A stretch of DNA of 64,000 bases from Burkholderia thailandensis E264 (GCF_000012365.1 NC_007651.1:2852001-2916000); one strand, 5' to 3'; counted from the first letter of the stretch, positions 1-9,751 are shown. Notes: generated from the letters alone by a model not told the origin. Made by a program: numbers and translations.

Positions 1-134
1 ACTCGCACAGGCCGGGCCGCTCCCGATCGTCCGCGCCAAGCCGGCGGCGGCACGCCCGGCCCGCGACGCCCGATGGCCGCCTTGCGGTAAAATGCCGGGT
101 TGTCCACGCGCCCCGGCGCTTTTCCGTACCGCCT

Positions 135-1154
135 ATGTCCGCTTCGCCTGCCCTCAGTCCGCGCCGGGTGTCCGTCGCCCCGATGATGGACTGGACCGAT
201 CGCCACTGCCGTTCGTTTCATCGGACGATCTCGCGCCATGCATGGCTCTACACCGAGATGGTGACGACGGGCGCGTTGATCCACGGCGACGTCGCGCGCC
301 ATCTGGCATTCACCCCCGACGAAGCGCCCGTCGCATTGCAACTGGGCGGCAGCGAGCCCGCCGAGCTCGCGCATTCCGCGAGACTCGGCGAACGCTGGGG
401 CTACGACGAAATCAACCTGAATTGCGGTTGCCCGTCCGAGCGCGTGCAGCGCGGCGCATTCGGCGCATGCCTGATGAACGAGCCGCAGCTCGTCGCGGAT
501 TGCGTGAAGGCGATGCGCGACGCGGTGTCGATTCCGGTGACGGTCAAGCACCGGATCGGCGTCGACGCGATAGAAGACTACGCATTTGTGCGCGACTTCG
601 TCGGCACGGTCGCCTCGGCCGGCTGCGAAGTGTTCGTCGTGCATGCGCGCAACGCGATCCTGAAGGGGTTGTCGCCGAAGGAAAACCGCGAGATTCCGCC
701 GCTCAAGTACGACTACGCGTATCGGCTCAAGCGCGACTTTCCGCAACTCGAAATCGTCATCAACGGCGGCATCACGACGCTCGACGAAGTCGAGCAGCAT
801 CTGAGGCACGTCGATGGCGTGATGCTCGGCCGCGAGGCATATCACAATCCGTACGTGCTCGCCGGCGTCGACGCCCGCTTCTACGGCGCGACCGAGCCGG
901 CGCCGACGCGCGAGGCGGTGGAGGCGAAACTCGTCGAATACTGCGCGGCCGAGCTCGCGCGCGGCACGTATCTCGGCGCGATCGTGCGGCATGCGCTCGG
1001 CCTGTATCGAGGCGTCGCGGGTGCGCGCGGCTGGCGCCGCGTGCTGTCGGACAGCAAGCGTCTCGCGCGCGGCGATCTATCGATCTTCGATGAGGCACGC
1101 GCGCACCTGACGAGCCCGGAAGAATTTTTTGAAAAAAAGGCTTTGCAAAGTTAA
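135..1154 (+). CDS. dusA: tRNA-dihydrouridine synthase A
   Basis: This is an FMN-dependent reductase that makes dihydrouridine at positions 20/20a of the tRNA D-loop, in the cytoplasm. The 339-residue product opens with the Dus signature VAPMMDWTDRHCR. It then carries the NLNCGCPSERV active-site segment with the conserved cysteine, KHRIGVD, the HARNAILKGLSPKENR block and INGGI in the second half of the TIM barrel. Length is normal for DusA. The CDS ends 72 bases before tRNA-His, and the promoter of that tRNA overlaps its 3' end. The DusA rather than DusB/C assignment rests on the MMDWTDRH and LSPKENR motifs. Confidence 0.95.
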   Translation: MSASPALSPRRVSVAPMMDWTDRHCRSFHRTISRHAWLYTEMVTTGALIHGDVARHLAFTPDEAPVALQLGGSEPAELAHSARLGERWGYDEINLNCGCPSERVQRGAFGACLMNEPQLVADCVKAMRDAVSIPVTVKHRIGVDAIEDYAFVRDFVGTVASAGCEVFVVHARNAILKGLSPKENREIPPLKYDYAYRLKRDFPQLEIVINGGITTLDEVEQHLRHVDGVMLGREAYHNPYVLAGVDARFYGATEPAPTREAVEAKLVEYCAAELARGTYLGAIVRHALGLYRGVAGARGWRRVLSDSKRLARGDLSIFDEARAHLTSPEEFFEKKALQS

Positions 1155-1170
1155 ACAGCCTTTGTATAAT
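1143..1170 (+). promoter_or_regulatory. sigma-70 promoter of tRNA-His
   Basis: A TTGCAA -35 element (1143-1148) and a perfect TATAAT -10 element (1165-1170) are separated by 16 bp. They overlap the last codons of dusA and point at the tRNA-His gene about 55 bases downstream. Confidence 0.75.
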
Positions 1171-1226
1171 CTCGCTTCTTCGTTGATGCCGCCGCCACGG
1201 CGAATCAAACGGAGAAAAATAGAGTG

Positions 1227-1302
1227 GTGGCTGTAGCTCAGTTGGTAGAGTCCAGGATTGTGATTCCTGTTGTCGTGGGTTCGAGTCCCATCAGCCACCC
1301 CA
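1227..1302 (+). tRNA. tRNA-His (GTG)
   Basis: A full cloverleaf is visible: acceptor GTGGCTG pairs with CAGCCAC, the anticodon loop is TTGTGAT with anticodon GTG, the T arm contains GGTTCGAGTCC, and CCA is encoded. The base before the acceptor (1226) is G and faces the discriminator C, the G-1:C73 pair that identifies bacterial histidine tRNA. Confidence 0.97.
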
Positions 1303-1312
1303 AAGTTTCATT

Positions 1313-1342
1313 GCAAAACAGGCGCTTCGGCGCCTGTTTTGC
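1313..1342 (+). terminator. Rho-independent terminator after tRNA-His
   Basis: The stem AAAACAGGCGC and GCGCCTGTTTT closes on a small TTCG loop and ends in a T run, 10 bases past the tRNA CCA end. Confidence 0.85.
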
Positions 1343-1967
1343 TTTCCGCGCCAGAAACTTGAATTCGGGAACGACGCGCCGATTCTCGCATTCGTTCGCG
1401 CCACCGTATTAGCGCCGCGCGTTCGCCCTTTGCGCTCCGATTTTCGTCAGCCGCACGACGCGCCCCGCTCCGGTTTGCCGACAACACGAAATCGGCAACG
1501 CTGAATCAACGATATCGAACTTCGCGGCGATCGTGACGCCAATTCCCCCGCCGTGGGCCGACGTCGCCCCGCCTGACGCCGCAGGCAATACGCCACTTCG
1601 ATTCGCTCGCCGCTTTTGCGCCGAAGCTCGTGGCACTCGACGCCCAAAACGCGAAAGCCCCGACCGCATGACGCAGCCGGGGCTTTCTTTGCATCAGATC
1701 CTTTGGCACGAGGAGAAGATGCAGTTGCAGTATATTCGACGCGCGCCACGTGACACGTCATTCTTTGTGAATATTTGTATCGCGAGTTAAGCGCTTTCGT
1801 GAAAACCGATTCTATCGAGCGAATCGGAGCAACGCTGCAACCGGCGTGCGATATCGGCACCCGTTCGGCACCCGAGACGCAACCGTTGCGAACCGACGGC
1901 GCACCGCATGCTCCGCGCACGCCTCGATCCACCGACGAATCGCCGGCCTGGCCGCCGGCAAGCGTCG
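1343..1967. other. intergenic region without a convincing gene
   Basis: About 620 bases between the tRNA-His terminator and the next gene. Open frames here lack a ribosome site or recognisable protein content. It holds a 7-bp dyad TTGCCGA/TCGGCAA (1475-1498), a plus-strand terminator-like hairpin (1653-1690), and an AT-richer stretch near 1725-1800 that could hold a promoter. Confidence 0.5.
1653..1690 (+). terminator. orphan terminator-like hairpin
   Basis: GAAAGCCCCG pairs with CGGGGCTTTC across a 15-base loop and is followed by TTT on the plus strand. There is no recognised gene just upstream, so the transcript it would end is unknown. Confidence 0.5.
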
Positions 1968-2222
1968 TCACACAACCCCGGCGCCGAGCAATTCCCGGTC
2001 GACCGCCGATCGCGCGACGGCGAGCGTCTGCTCGATCACCCGACGCTCGCTGAGCAACAGCCCGTCGATGTGCACGAGCCGCCAGTCGATCATCACCGCG
2101 CCGCCCTGCAGCACCCGGTAATGCGCCTTCTCGCCCGCCCAGACTTGCTCGGTCTTCACTTCGATCTCATAGCCCTTATAGAGCTCGCCGAAGTCGCCGA
2201 CGTCCCTGCCTTTCGGTTCCAT
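1968..2222 (-). CDS. small hypothetical protein
   Basis: An 84-residue protein starting MEPKGRDVGDFGELYKG. I do not recognise a family. The sequence alternates beta-like and amphipathic segments (YEIEVKTEQVW, HYRVLQGGAVMIDWRLV), has no signal peptide and no membrane segment. The start at 2222 is preferred over a longer one because GGGAGG lies just upstream on the coding strand. A second small gene on the same strand ends about 50 bases upstream, so the two may be co-transcribed. Function unknown. Confidence 0.7.
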   Translation of the reverse strand: MEPKGRDVGDFGELYKGYEIEVKTEQVWAGEKAHYRVLQGGAVMIDWRLVHIDGLLLSERRVIEQTLAVARSAVDRELLGAGVV

Positions 2223-2270
2223 TTCGCCGCCTCCCGATCCGGACAGCCGTGCCAATGCCCGGCGTCTGCG

Positions 2271-2468
2271 TCAATCGTACGCTTCAGACAGGTAAGCCTT
2301 GCCGTCGTCGGTGATGTCGACCCGGTCCGGGCCGCTCTGATAGACGAAGCCGTCGTTCAGAAGCTCCTCGAGCGCGAGCCGGAAACCCGCCGGCAGCGGG
2401 CGGCCGGAGCCGAACTGGTCGATCCATTTCAGCGCTTCGATCGCTTCGGGACTCAGGGTAGGAAACAT
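2271..2468 (-). CDS. small hypothetical protein, winged-helix-like
   Basis: A 65-residue protein, MFPTLSPEAIEALKWIDQFG onwards, ending GKAYLSEAYD. The pattern of a short helix, a helix containing LALEELLNDGFV and a beta hairpin (DRVDITDDGKAYL) resembles small winged-helix or PadR-like folds; this is inference only. A GGAGG ribosome site sits before the ATG. It lies between the ssu operon end and the hypothetical gene at 1968-2222, in the same direction. Confidence 0.7.
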   Translation of the reverse strand: MFPTLSPEAIEALKWIDQFGSGRPLPAGFRLALEELLNDGFVYQSGPDRVDITDDGKAYLSEAYD

Positions 2469-2585
2469 GGCCCGCCTCCGCCGTCGATTTCATTCCATCG
2501 TAGCACTTTCGTTCATGCGTGGAAAAACGGCAAGGCCGGCGCCCACGGGCGCAAAGCGCCGCCCGCGCGGGCGGCGTCCGCTCGC

Positions 2586-2801
2586 TCAGAGGCGGGCGAT
2601 CGATACTTCGGTCGACTTCACGAGCGCCACCACTTCGGTGCCGACCTTCAGTTCCAGTTCGTCGATCGAGCGCGTCGTGATGACCGACGTGACGATGCCG
2701 AACGGCGTGTCGACGTCGACCTCGGACACGACGGGCCCGCGGATGATCTCCTTCACCTTGCCGCGGAATTGGTTTCGTACGTTGATTGCCGTGATGCTCA
2801 T
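2586..2801 (-). CDS. ssuF: TOBE-domain molybdopterin-binding-like protein SsuF
   Basis: A 71-residue single Mop/TOBE domain (MSITAINVRNQFRGKVKEI...STEVSIARL). Such domains bind molybdate or other small oxyanions. Pseudomonas ssu operons end in a gene for a protein of this size and type, SsuF, needed there for sulfonate utilisation; here it is the last gene of the ssuD-ssuC-ssuB run, which supports the same name. The ATG at 2801 has GGAG upstream. About 80 bases separate it from ssuB. Its molecular role in sulfonate use is unsettled. Confidence 0.85.
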   Translation of the reverse strand: MSITAINVRNQFRGKVKEIIRGPVVSEVDVDTPFGIVTSVITTRSIDELELKVGTEVVALVKSTEVSIARL

Positions 2802-2883
2802 CGGGTATTCGCTCCGAATGGTTCGTCTGATTGATCTTGGCGATCGATCCGATCGCGTGGGTGGCGGCGCGTCGCCGCGCCCG

Positions 2884-3891
2884 TCATACCGCCCAGCGCA
2901 ATCCGTTCGCCTGCGCCGCGCGGCCGCGCGCAGCGCCGCCCGCACTCGCGGCGGCCGAAGTCGCCCCCGCCGGATCAGAGCCCGTCAGCACGCGTTGCAG
3001 CACGCGATCCTCGAGCTCGGCGAACGCCGCCGACGCCCGTGCACGCGGCCGCTCGAGCGGCACCGGCTGATCGAACGCGATCCGGCCCGCCTCGATGAGC
3101 AGAATCCGGTCGGCGAGCGAGACCGCCTCCTGCACGTCGTGCGTGACGAGCAGCGCGGTAAAGCGATGTTCGCGCCACAGGCGCTCGATCAGCTCATGCA
3201 TTTCGATGCGCGTGAGCGCATCGAGCGCGCCGAGCGGCTCGTCGAGCAGCAGCAGTTGCGGACGGTGGACAAGCGCCCGCGCGAGCGCGACGCGCTGCCG
3301 CTGCCCGCCCGACAATTGCGCGGGCCAGTCGTGCGCGCGCGCGAGCAGCCCGACCTCGTCGAGCACCGCGCGCGCATCGTCCTTCGCGCGCCGCCCGAGG
3401 CCGAGCATCACGTTCTGCAGTACGGTCTTCCACGGCAGCAGGCGCGCGTCCTGATACATGATCCGCGTATCGAGCACGCCGCCGCCGTCTCCGCGCTTGA
3501 CGAGCGTGCCGGCGCTCGGCGTCTCGAGTTCCGCAACGAGGCGCAGCAGCGTCGATTTCCCGCAGCCGCTGCGGCCGACGATCGAGACGAAGCCGCCGCG
3601 CTCGATCGCCAGATCGACATCGGCGAGCACGGTCCGCTCGCCGTAGCGCTTGCTCACGCGCGTCAGGCGCACCGACGCATCGCCGGCACCGCGCCGATCG
3701 TCGTCGTCATCGCGCGGCGCACGTCCGAATGCGCCGCCCGAGGCGAACGGCAGAGCATGCGCGCCGCCGTCGCGCTCGAGCACGGCGGCGTCCTGCGCAT
3801 CACCGTCGGCCGTGCGCGGCTGCGCGAGTTCGGCTTCGAGATCCGCCCCCGCGATCGGGCCGTACGTGGCGGCCAGCGAGGTTCCAGTCAT
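2884..3891 (-). CDS. ssuB: aliphatic sulfonate ABC transporter ATPase SsuB
   Basis: ATPase that powers alkanesulfonate import at the inner membrane. Walker A is GRSGCGKST, the signature motif is [15 protein letters not shown], Walker B is [12 protein letters not shown] and the H-loop is VTHD. At 335 residues it is longer than typical SsuB (about 255-270). The ABC domain starts near residue 73 ([15 protein letters not shown]), after a low-complexity leader that includes an acidic DDDDD run. The ATG at 3891 overlaps the end of ssuC by four bases, indicating coupled translation. The frame is open upstream, but the overlap fixes the start. Confidence 0.9.
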   Translation of the reverse strand: MTGTSLAATYGPIAGADLEAELAQPRTADGDAQDAAVLERDGGAHALPFASGGAFGRAPRDDDDDRRGAGDASVRLTRVSKRYGERTVLADVDLAIERGGFVSIVGRSGCGKSTLLRLVAELETPSAGTLVKRGDGGGVLDTRIMYQDARLLPWKTVLQNVMLGLGRRAKDDARAVLDEVGLLARAHDWPAQLSGGQRQRVALARALVHRPQLLLLDEPLGALDALTRIEMHELIERLWREHRFTALLVTHDVQEAVSLADRILLIEAGRIAFDQPVPLERPRARASAAFAELEDRVLQRVLTGSDPAGATSAAASAGGAARGRAAQANGLRWAV

Positions 3892-4694
3892 GCCCGGCCT
3901 CCCGGTTGATACGCGGGGTGCCAGCGCAGCGTCGCGCGCTCGAGCCACTTCGCGAGCACGTCGGCGAGCTTGCCGAGCGCCGCATACAGCAGGATGCCCA
4001 CCACCACCACGTCCGTTTGCAAGAATTCGCGCGCGTTCATCGTCATGTAGCCGATGCCCGATTGCGCGGAAATCGTTTCGGCGACGATCAGCATCACCCA
4101 CATCAACCCGAGCGCGAACCGCACGCCGACGAGAATCGACGGCAGCGCGCCCGGCAGGATCACGTCGCGATAGAGCGCGAAGCCTTTCACGCCGTAGCTC
4201 CTCGCCATCTCGACAAGGCCCGCGTCGACCGAGCGGATTCCGTGGTACGTGTTGATGTAGACGGGAAAGAACACGCCGAGCGCGACGAGGAAGAGCTTCG
4301 CCTTCTCGTCGATGCCGAACCACAGGATCACGAGCGGAATCATCGCGAGCGCGGGGATGTTGCGGATCATCTGGATCGTCGAATCGAGCGCGACTTCGGC
4401 GGCCTTCGAAAGCCCGGTCGCGAGACCGAGCGCGAGCCCGACGCCGCCGCCGATCGCAAACCCGACGAACGCGCGCCACGCGCTGACCTTCACATTCGCC
4501 CACATGTCGCCCGATTCGACGAGCGCCCACGCGGCGCGCGCGACGGCAAACGGCTCGGGCAGCACGCGGTTCGACAGCGCGCCCGAGCGCGCGGCGAATT
4601 CCCACGCGAGCGCGAGCGCAAGCGGCACGAGCCACGGCGCGACCGCGCGCGCGGCCGGGCCGGCGCGGCGCGCGCCTGGATGCGTCGTTGCCAT
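3888..4694 (-). CDS. ssuC: aliphatic sulfonate ABC transporter permease SsuC
   Basis: A 268-residue inner-membrane permease of the nitrate/sulfonate/taurine type. An N-terminal membrane helix ([15 protein letters not shown]) is followed by several more. The EAA-like coupling loop [30 protein letters not shown] is characteristic of SsuC/TauC. A strong GGAGG lies before the ATG at 4694. It follows ssuD by 17 bases and overlaps ssuB by four, so the three form one transcription unit. Confidence 0.93.
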   Translation of the reverse strand: MATTHPGARRAGPAARAVAPWLVPLALALAWEFAARSGALSNRVLPEPFAVARAAWALVESGDMWANVKVSAWRAFVGFAIGGGVGLALGLATGLSKAAEVALDSTIQMIRNIPALAMIPLVILWFGIDEKAKLFLVALGVFFPVYINTYHGIRSVDAGLVEMARSYGVKGFALYRDVILPGALPSILVGVRFALGLMWVMLIVAETISAQSGIGYMTMNAREFLQTDVVVVGILLYAALGKLADVLAKWLERATLRWHPAYQPGGRA

Positions 4695-4711
4695 GTCGAT
4701 GCCCTCCTCGC

Positions 4712-5866
4712 TCAGCTCTGGCTCACCTTCGGCAAATACCCGTTGCCGACGACTTCGCCGAACGGCCCCGACAGCGGCCCCGCGCGCCGCGCGTCGCCGC
4801 CCTTGACGAGCGGAAACACGAGCTCGGCGAAGCGGTACGATTCCTCGAGATGCGGATAGCCGGACAGGATGAACGTCTCGATACCGAGCGCCGCATACTC
4901 GCGCATGCGCGCGGCGACTTGCTCGGGATTCCCGACGAGCGCCGTCCCCGCGCCGCCGCGCACGAGCCCGACGCCGGCCCACAGGTTCGGATAGATCTCG
5001 AGCTCCTGGCGCGAGCCGCGCTTGCCGCCGTGCAGCGCGGCCATCCGGCGCTGCCCTTCGGAGTCCATCTTCGCAAACGCCTGCTGCGCGCGCGCGATCG
5101 TGTCGTCGTCGAGCCGGCTGATGAGGCGATCCGCGTCGCGCCACGCCTCCTCCTCGGTCTCGCGCACGATCACGTGCAGGCGAATTCCGAACCTGATCTC
5201 GCGGCCGCGCTCGGCCGCGCGCGCGCGTATGTCGGCGATCTTCTTCGCGACCGCCGCGGGCGGTTCGCCCCAGGTCAGATAAGTCTCGATGTGATCGGCC
5301 GCGATCGCGTGCGCGGCGGGCGACGAGCCGCCGAACCACAGCGGCGGATGCGGATGCTGGATGGGCGGATACAGCAGCTTGCCGCCCTTCGCGCGCAGAT
5401 GCTCGCCGTCGAAATCGACGCTGCCGTTCTCGTGCGATTCGGCGAGCAGCTTGCGCCAGATGTGCAGGAAGTCGTCGGTGAGCGCGTAGCGCGTGTCGTG
5501 ATCGGCAAAGAGACCGTCGCCTTCGAGCTCGGCCGAATCGCCGCCCGTCACGACGTTGATCAGCAGACGCCCGCCGGAGAGCCGATCGAACGTCGACGCC
5601 ATCCGCGCGGACAGCCCCGGCGACGACAGGCCGGGCCGGATCGCGACGAGGAATTTCAGGCGCTTCGTCGCCGGAATCAGGCTCGACGCGACGACCCACG
5701 CATCCTCGCACGAACGGCCCGTCGGCAGCAGCACGCCGTCGTAGCCGAGCGTATCGGCCGCCACCGCGACCTGCCTGAAGTAGTCGTAATCCGCGGCGCG
5801 CGCGCCCTCGGCCGTGCCGAGATAGCGGCTGTCGCCGTGCGTGGGGATGAACCAGAACACATTCAT
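4712..5866 (-). CDS. ssuD: FMNH2-dependent alkanesulfonate monooxygenase
   Basis: Cleaves alkanesulfonates with FMNH2 and O2 to an aldehyde and sulfite, releasing sulfur during sulfate limitation. The 384-residue protein matches the SsuD length and starts [18 protein letters not shown], with [21 protein letters not shown] and [13 protein letters not shown] as in the bacterial luciferase-like fold. The start has AGGAG upstream. The flavin reductase SsuE that normally supplies FMNH2 is not adjacent, so it must come from elsewhere in the genome. Confidence 0.95.
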   Translation of the reverse strand: MNVFWFIPTHGDSRYLGTAEGARAADYDYFRQVAVAADTLGYDGVLLPTGRSCEDAWVVASSLIPATKRLKFLVAIRPGLSSPGLSARMASTFDRLSGGRLLINVVTGGDSAELEGDGLFADHDTRYALTDDFLHIWRKLLAESHENGSVDFDGEHLRAKGGKLLYPPIQHPHPPLWFGGSSPAAHAIAADHIETYLTWGEPPAAVAKKIADIRARAAERGREIRFGIRLHVIVRETEEEAWRDADRLISRLDDDTIARAQQAFAKMDSEGQRRMAALHGGKRGSRQELEIYPNLWAGVGLVRGGAGTALVGNPEQVAARMREYAALGIETFILSGYPHLEESYRFAELVFPLVKGGDARRAGPLSGPFGEVVGNGYLPKVSQS

Positions 5867-6126
5867 GCGAAGCTCCTGCCTGACTGTTCGTGCAAAAAAT
5901 GAACGGCGGCGACGCGGCGCGCGCGTCGCTCGCGGATGAGCGGTGGAAATACGCGCCGCGGCGGATCGCGCAATCCGCTCGCGCTGTCGCGCGGCGGGCG
6001 GCCCGGCCGTCTCTCGGGAAATCAGTCTAGGGAGCGCGGTTTCGTATAGGAACGATTTTTTCGAGCTTAGGTTTTCCGCTTTCGTGCATAGCGTGCCGCC
6101 GCGGCAAATATGCGCGCACGGGCCCC

Positions 6127-6132
6127 TATAAT
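6127..6132 (+). promoter_or_regulatory. candidate -10 element
   Basis: A perfect TATAAT 67 bases before the ATG at 6199, with no good -35. It lies in the divergent region shared with ssuD, whose promoter I could not place. Confidence 0.4.
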
Positions 6133-6198
6133 GTTGCTCCAAGTCCCTGACAACCCCGCGCGCGCCTCGTGGCGCCGCGCCTTTACGTGGCGCTCTCG

Positions 6199-6633
6199 AT
6201 GCAGAAAGTGATCCTGCCGTTTCTGTCCGGCTTCCTCGCCGCTCTGTTCTTCCGCGAGGCGACGCTCGCGCTCTTGCACACGGCGGGCCTCATCGACGCG
6301 ACCGGCTTCTCGACCGCGCCGTTCGCACCGCTCGGCATTCCTGAATTCGTCGCGAACGCGATCATGAGCGCGTGCTGGGCGATCCTGATGGCGTGGCTGC
6401 TGCGCGTCTCGCCCGAGCGCGCGGCGCCGTGGGTGCCGTCGCTCGTGTTCGGCGGCATCGTGCTGACCGCCGCGCGCGTGTTCGCGATCGATCCGCTGCG
6501 CGGCATCTGGCCCGCCGGCAACATGCTGCCGCCCCTCGTCGTCGGCTTCGTCGCGAATGCGGTCTGGGGCTGGGGCGCGCTCGTGTTCATGCGCGCGTTC
6601 ATGTCGGACGACAACGGCAGCGACGATGCGTGA
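6199..6633 (+). CDS. small integral membrane protein
   Basis: A 144-residue protein with about four hydrophobic helices ([73 protein letters not shown]) and a polar acidic end (SDDNGSDDA). Family not recognised. I use the ATG at 6199, which puts the first helix right at the N terminus; earlier GTG codons at 6169 and 6187 are alternatives. No clear Shine-Dalgarno is visible for any of them. It is divergent from ssuD and is not obviously part of an operon. Confidence 0.75.
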   Translation: MQKVILPFLSGFLAALFFREATLALLHTAGLIDATGFSTAPFAPLGIPEFVANAIMSACWAILMAWLLRVSPERAAPWVPSLVFGGIVLTAARVFAIDPLRGIWPAGNMLPPLVVGFVANAVWGWGALVFMRAFMSDDNGSDDA

Positions 6634-7063
6634 GCATCACCGGCCGCCGCGCGCGACGCGGCGCTGCGCCGTGCGGCCGGCCGTCTCGCGCGGTACGACG
6701 ATTTGCAACGATCGCTCGCCATCCGCGCCGGCGGCCGTGCGATCGTCGACGTCAATCGGCGCGCACGCCGACGGATCGACGCTCCCGCATCGTGTCGGCG
6801 GAGCTTTTTCCAGCGAAGCGATCGTCCGAAGCGACTGCGTTTGGCTCGATCCTGCGCGCACCCGCCGCGTGCCGCCCGCCTAACGCGAACCGATCAAGCG
6901 ATGCCGCACGCGCCGCGCCACGCACGCATGGGCGGACGGAATCGCCAGGACGTCGCAAACGCATCGAGCCTCGCGGCAATCGCGCCCGCCGCCGTGCCGG
7001 CCGCCTCCGGCGGTCCGTCGGATCTCCCGCCGCGCGTCGCGCCGCGCGCGATCCGCGCGATCG
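6634..7063. other. intergenic region, nothing recognised
   Basis: A 430-base GC-rich stretch between convergent genes. Reading frames in it have arginine-rich shadow-like translations and no ribosome sites. No clear terminator was seen. Confidence 0.45.
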
Positions 7064-8206
7064 TCAGTCGCGCAAGCCCTTGAGCGGATGCTCGTCCGCG
7101 CGCCACGGGCTCTCGAACATCGTCGCGACCGCCTCCGCCGACACGTCGGCGATCGCCGGATAGCGCCACTTCGGCGCGTGATCCTTGTCGACGATCACCG
7201 CGCGCACGCCTTCGATCACATCGCCGCGCGCGAACGTCGAGCGCGTCAGATCGAGATCGCGCCGCAGGCAGTCGGCCATCGTCGCGCCGCGCGCGCGCTC
7301 GACGACTTCGAGCGACACCGCCATCGACAGCGGCGACAGCGAGCCGCCGCGCATCGCGTCGCGCGCCTTGTCGGCCCACGCGGCGCGCACCGCTTCGTCG
7401 CGCTCGGCGTCGAGCGACGCCGCGATCGCGGCGACGTCCGCCTGCGCGAAATGCCGGTCGATCGACGCGCGCGCGGCCGCGAGCGCCGACGCATCGGGCG
7501 CGGGCGCCGGCGCGTGCCGCGCGGCTTCGGCCGCGACGCGCGCCGTCACCGCCGCGCCGTCGTCGAAGCGCTCGGTGCGCAGCGCGTCGACGAGCGCCGG
7601 CAGCGCCGCATCCGGCAGATAGGCGTCGGCGAGCCCCGCGTACAGCGCGCTCGCCGCATCGAGCGTCGCGCCCGTGACGGCGAGATAGCGGCCGAGCGCG
7701 CCCGGCGTGCGCGCGAGGAACCAGCTCATGCCGACGTCCGGAAAGAGCCCGATGCGCGTTTCCGGCATCGCCATCTTCGTCGAGTCGGTGACGACGCGCA
7801 GCCCGCCCGTGCGCTTGGCCGCCTGCGAAATGCCCATTCCGCCGCCCATCACGACACCGTGCATCAGCGCGATATACGGCTTCGGATACGTGAAGATCGC
7901 GTGGTTCAGCGAATACTCTTCGATGAAGAACCTGTCGATCGACGCTTGATCGCCGCGCCGGTGCGCATCATGGAAGAAGCGCACGTCTCCGCCCGCGCAG
8001 AACGCGCGCGGATGCGGACTGTGGATCACGACGGCGAGCACGCCGGCGTCGTCGCGCCACGCGTCGAGCGCGCGATGCAGCGTGCGGATCATGTCGGTCG
8101 ACAGCGCGTTGAGCGCCTGCGGACGGTTCAGTTCGAGAAAGCCGATGCGGTTCGCGACATGCGCGCGAACGTCGGCCTGGGGCGAATCGGAATGGGATGC
8201 GTTCAT
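7064..8206 (-). CDS. 3-hydroxyisobutyryl-CoA hydrolase / enoyl-CoA hydratase family
   Basis: A 380-residue crotonase-fold enzyme of the long ECH_2 type, most like 3-hydroxyisobutyryl-CoA hydrolase of valine degradation. The CoA-binding segment is HPRAFCAGGDVRFFHDA, the oxyanion-hole loop is MHGVVMGGGMGISQAA, and MAMPETRIGLFPDVGMSWFLAR is the signature of this subfamily. The C-terminal half carries the extra helical domain (SLSPLSMAVSLEVVERA). The gene is 28 bases downstream of the SMR gene on the same strand. Other valine-pathway genes are not in the window, so the substrate is inferred from family only. Confidence 0.87.
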   Translation of the reverse strand: MNASHSDSPQADVRAHVANRIGFLELNRPQALNALSTDMIRTLHRALDAWRDDAGVLAVVIHSPHPRAFCAGGDVRFFHDAHRRGDQASIDRFFIEEYSLNHAIFTYPKPYIALMHGVVMGGGMGISQAAKRTGGLRVVTDSTKMAMPETRIGLFPDVGMSWFLARTPGALGRYLAVTGATLDAASALYAGLADAYLPDAALPALVDALRTERFDDGAAVTARVAAEAARHAPAPAPDASALAAARASIDRHFAQADVAAIAASLDAERDEAVRAAWADKARDAMRGGSLSPLSMAVSLEVVERARGATMADCLRRDLDLTRSTFARGDVIEGVRAVIVDKDHAPKWRYPAIADVSAEAVATMFESPWRADEHPLKGLRD

Positions 8207-8234
8207 GACGATGGAAAGTGGGCCGGCGCGGCCG

Positions 8235-8573
8235 TCAATGCGCCTGCATTTTCGAAAAGAGATTGAGCACCGCGACGCCCGAGATGATGAGCGCGAGCCC
8301 GACGATCGCGGGCCAGTCCGGCACCTGCCGATAGAGCACCACCGCGACGAGCGTGATGAGCACGATGCCCGCGCCCGACCAGATCGCGTACACGATGCCG
8401 ACGGGCATGCTCCTGAGCGTCAGCGACAGGCAATAGAACGCGGTGCCGTAACCCGCGGCGACGACGAGCGTCGGCCAGAGCCGCGTGAAGCCATCGGCCG
8501 CGCGCAGCGCCGACGTGCCGATCACCTCGGCGACGATCGCGATCGCGAGCCATGCGTAACCGGGCAGTTGCAT
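8235..8573 (-). CDS. small multidrug resistance (SMR) family transporter
   Basis: A 112-residue protein with four transmembrane helices, the normal SMR size. Helix 1 contains the membrane-embedded glutamate in AIVAEVIGTSALRAADGF. MPVGIVYAIWSGAGIVLIT in helix 3 is the family's packing motif. Such proteins act as dimeric proton antiporters for cationic drugs or guanidinium compounds in the inner membrane. It lies between the UPF0303 gene (5 bases upstream) and the acyl-CoA hydrolase gene, probably co-transcribed. EmrE-like and Gdx-like function cannot be separated by eye. Confidence 0.88.
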   Translation of the reverse strand: MQLPGYAWLAIAIVAEVIGTSALRAADGFTRLWPTLVVAAGYGTAFYCLSLTLRSMPVGIVYAIWSGAGIVLITLVAVVLYRQVPDWPAIVGLALIISGVAVLNLFSKMQAH

Positions 8574-8578
8574 TGCCG

Positions 8579-9076
8579 TCAGCTCCTTGCGAGCGCGAGC
8601 GTCTCGTACGCGTGGCCAAGCTGCGCGCACAGCGCTTCGACGACGAGCTCGTGGTCGCCGCGCTGCGGCAGCCCCGACACCGTGACCGAGCCGATCACGC
8701 CCGCGCCGGCGACCGCGAGCGGAAATGCGCCGCCGTGCGACGCATATTCGGCAACGGGCAGCCCGTGCTTGTCGGCGAGCGTCGCGCCCGCCTGCTGCAT
8801 CCGCAGCCCGACCGCATACGAGCTGCGCCTGAAGTGTGCGACGACGTTGCCCTTGCGGCGCGCCCAGTCGACGTTGTCGGGCGTCGCGCCGTCGAGCAGC
8901 GCGAAGAAGAGCGGCTGACCGAACGTGCGCACGTCGATCGCGACCGCGTGACCGCGCGCGAGCGCGAGCTCGCGCAACTGCGAGCCGAGCGCCCATGCGC
9001 GCGCGGCGTCGAACTGCGGGAACACGAGGGTCTTTTCCTGTACGGCGATCGACTGCAGATCGAGAGCGATATCCAT
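8579..9076 (-). CDS. UPF0303 / GlcG-HbpS-like protein
   Basis: A 165-residue protein of the UPF0303 group in the GlcG/HbpS superfamily, some members of which bind heme. Features are the early segment [18 protein letters not shown], the central [10 protein letters not shown], and a glycine-rich C-terminal half ([37 protein letters not shown]) with the conserved [10 protein letters not shown] strand. Cytoplasmic, no signal peptide. First gene of a tight three-gene minus-strand run. Function unproven. Confidence 0.85.
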   Translation of the reverse strand: MDIALDLQSIAVQEKTLVFPQFDAARAWALGSQLRELALARGHAVAIDVRTFGQPLFFALLDGATPDNVDWARRKGNVVAHFRRSSYAVGLRMQQAGATLADKHGLPVAEYASHGGAFPLAVAGAGVIGSVTVSGLPQRGDHELVVEALCAQLGHAYETLALARS

Positions 9077-9297
9077 GAAGCGTATAGGCGAACGAAAGCG
9101 AAAACACGAAGGGGAAAGGCGCGTGCCGCGACGGACGGCGCACGCACTGCGCGGCGCTTGCGGCGCGGCCGGTAAAACGGCCCGATGGAACAGCCCGAAA
9201 GTACGGTCAGTACGGCCCGATTCTAGCGCAGCGCCGCTCGCGAGCCGTTCGGCGAGCGGCTCGCGCAGCCCGCCGAACGGAAATCATCAGGAAGGTG

Positions 9298-9326
9298 TTG
9301 CGTTTATCGGGGTAACTCCTTATAAT
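9298..9326 (+). promoter_or_regulatory. sigma-70 promoter of initiator tRNA
   Basis: TTGCGT (9298-9303) and TATAAT (9321-9326) with a 17-bp spacer, ending 16 bases before the tRNA. Confidence 0.8.
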
Positions 9327-9342
9327 TTCATTTTTCGACGGA

Positions 9343-9419
<77 letters not shown>

Positions 9420-9751
9420 AGCCAGTTCTTTCGCAAGCGAGCCCGAAGCGCGCGAGCCTGCGAAAACGGATGAATCCGCGTCGGAATCAAACGAAAAGCC
9501 CGCCCTCCACGGTGGGCTTTTCGCTTTTCCGGCGCCTGCGCGATTGCGTCGCCGATCTGCATCCGCGCGCCATCGCACGCAACCGGCGCGCGATGCGCGG
9601 AACCCGGCGCCGAACGCGCGCGAAACAGAATCGCGATCGCGTGCGGCCCGCAGGCCGGACTGCGCCGCCGCGCCCGCCCGCTCGGCGTCGAGCGCACGAG
9701 AATGCCCTCACCCGGTGATACACTCGCATCACCATTTCCCATCCCCTTTCT
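9420..9751. other. intergenic region after tRNA-fMet
   Basis: Holds the tRNA terminator (9492-9533) and the leader of the Nudix gene. No additional gene is supported. Confidence 0.5.
9492..9533 (+). terminator. Rho-independent terminator after tRNA-fMet
   Basis: CGAAAAGCCCGCC pairs with GGTGGGCTTTTCG around CTCCAC, with one G:T pair, followed by CTTTT. Confidence 0.8.

Noticed and set aside
1533..1790. 85-codon plus-strand frame after tRNA-His
   Set aside because: It runs through a terminator-like hairpin and has no ribosome site or recognisable content.
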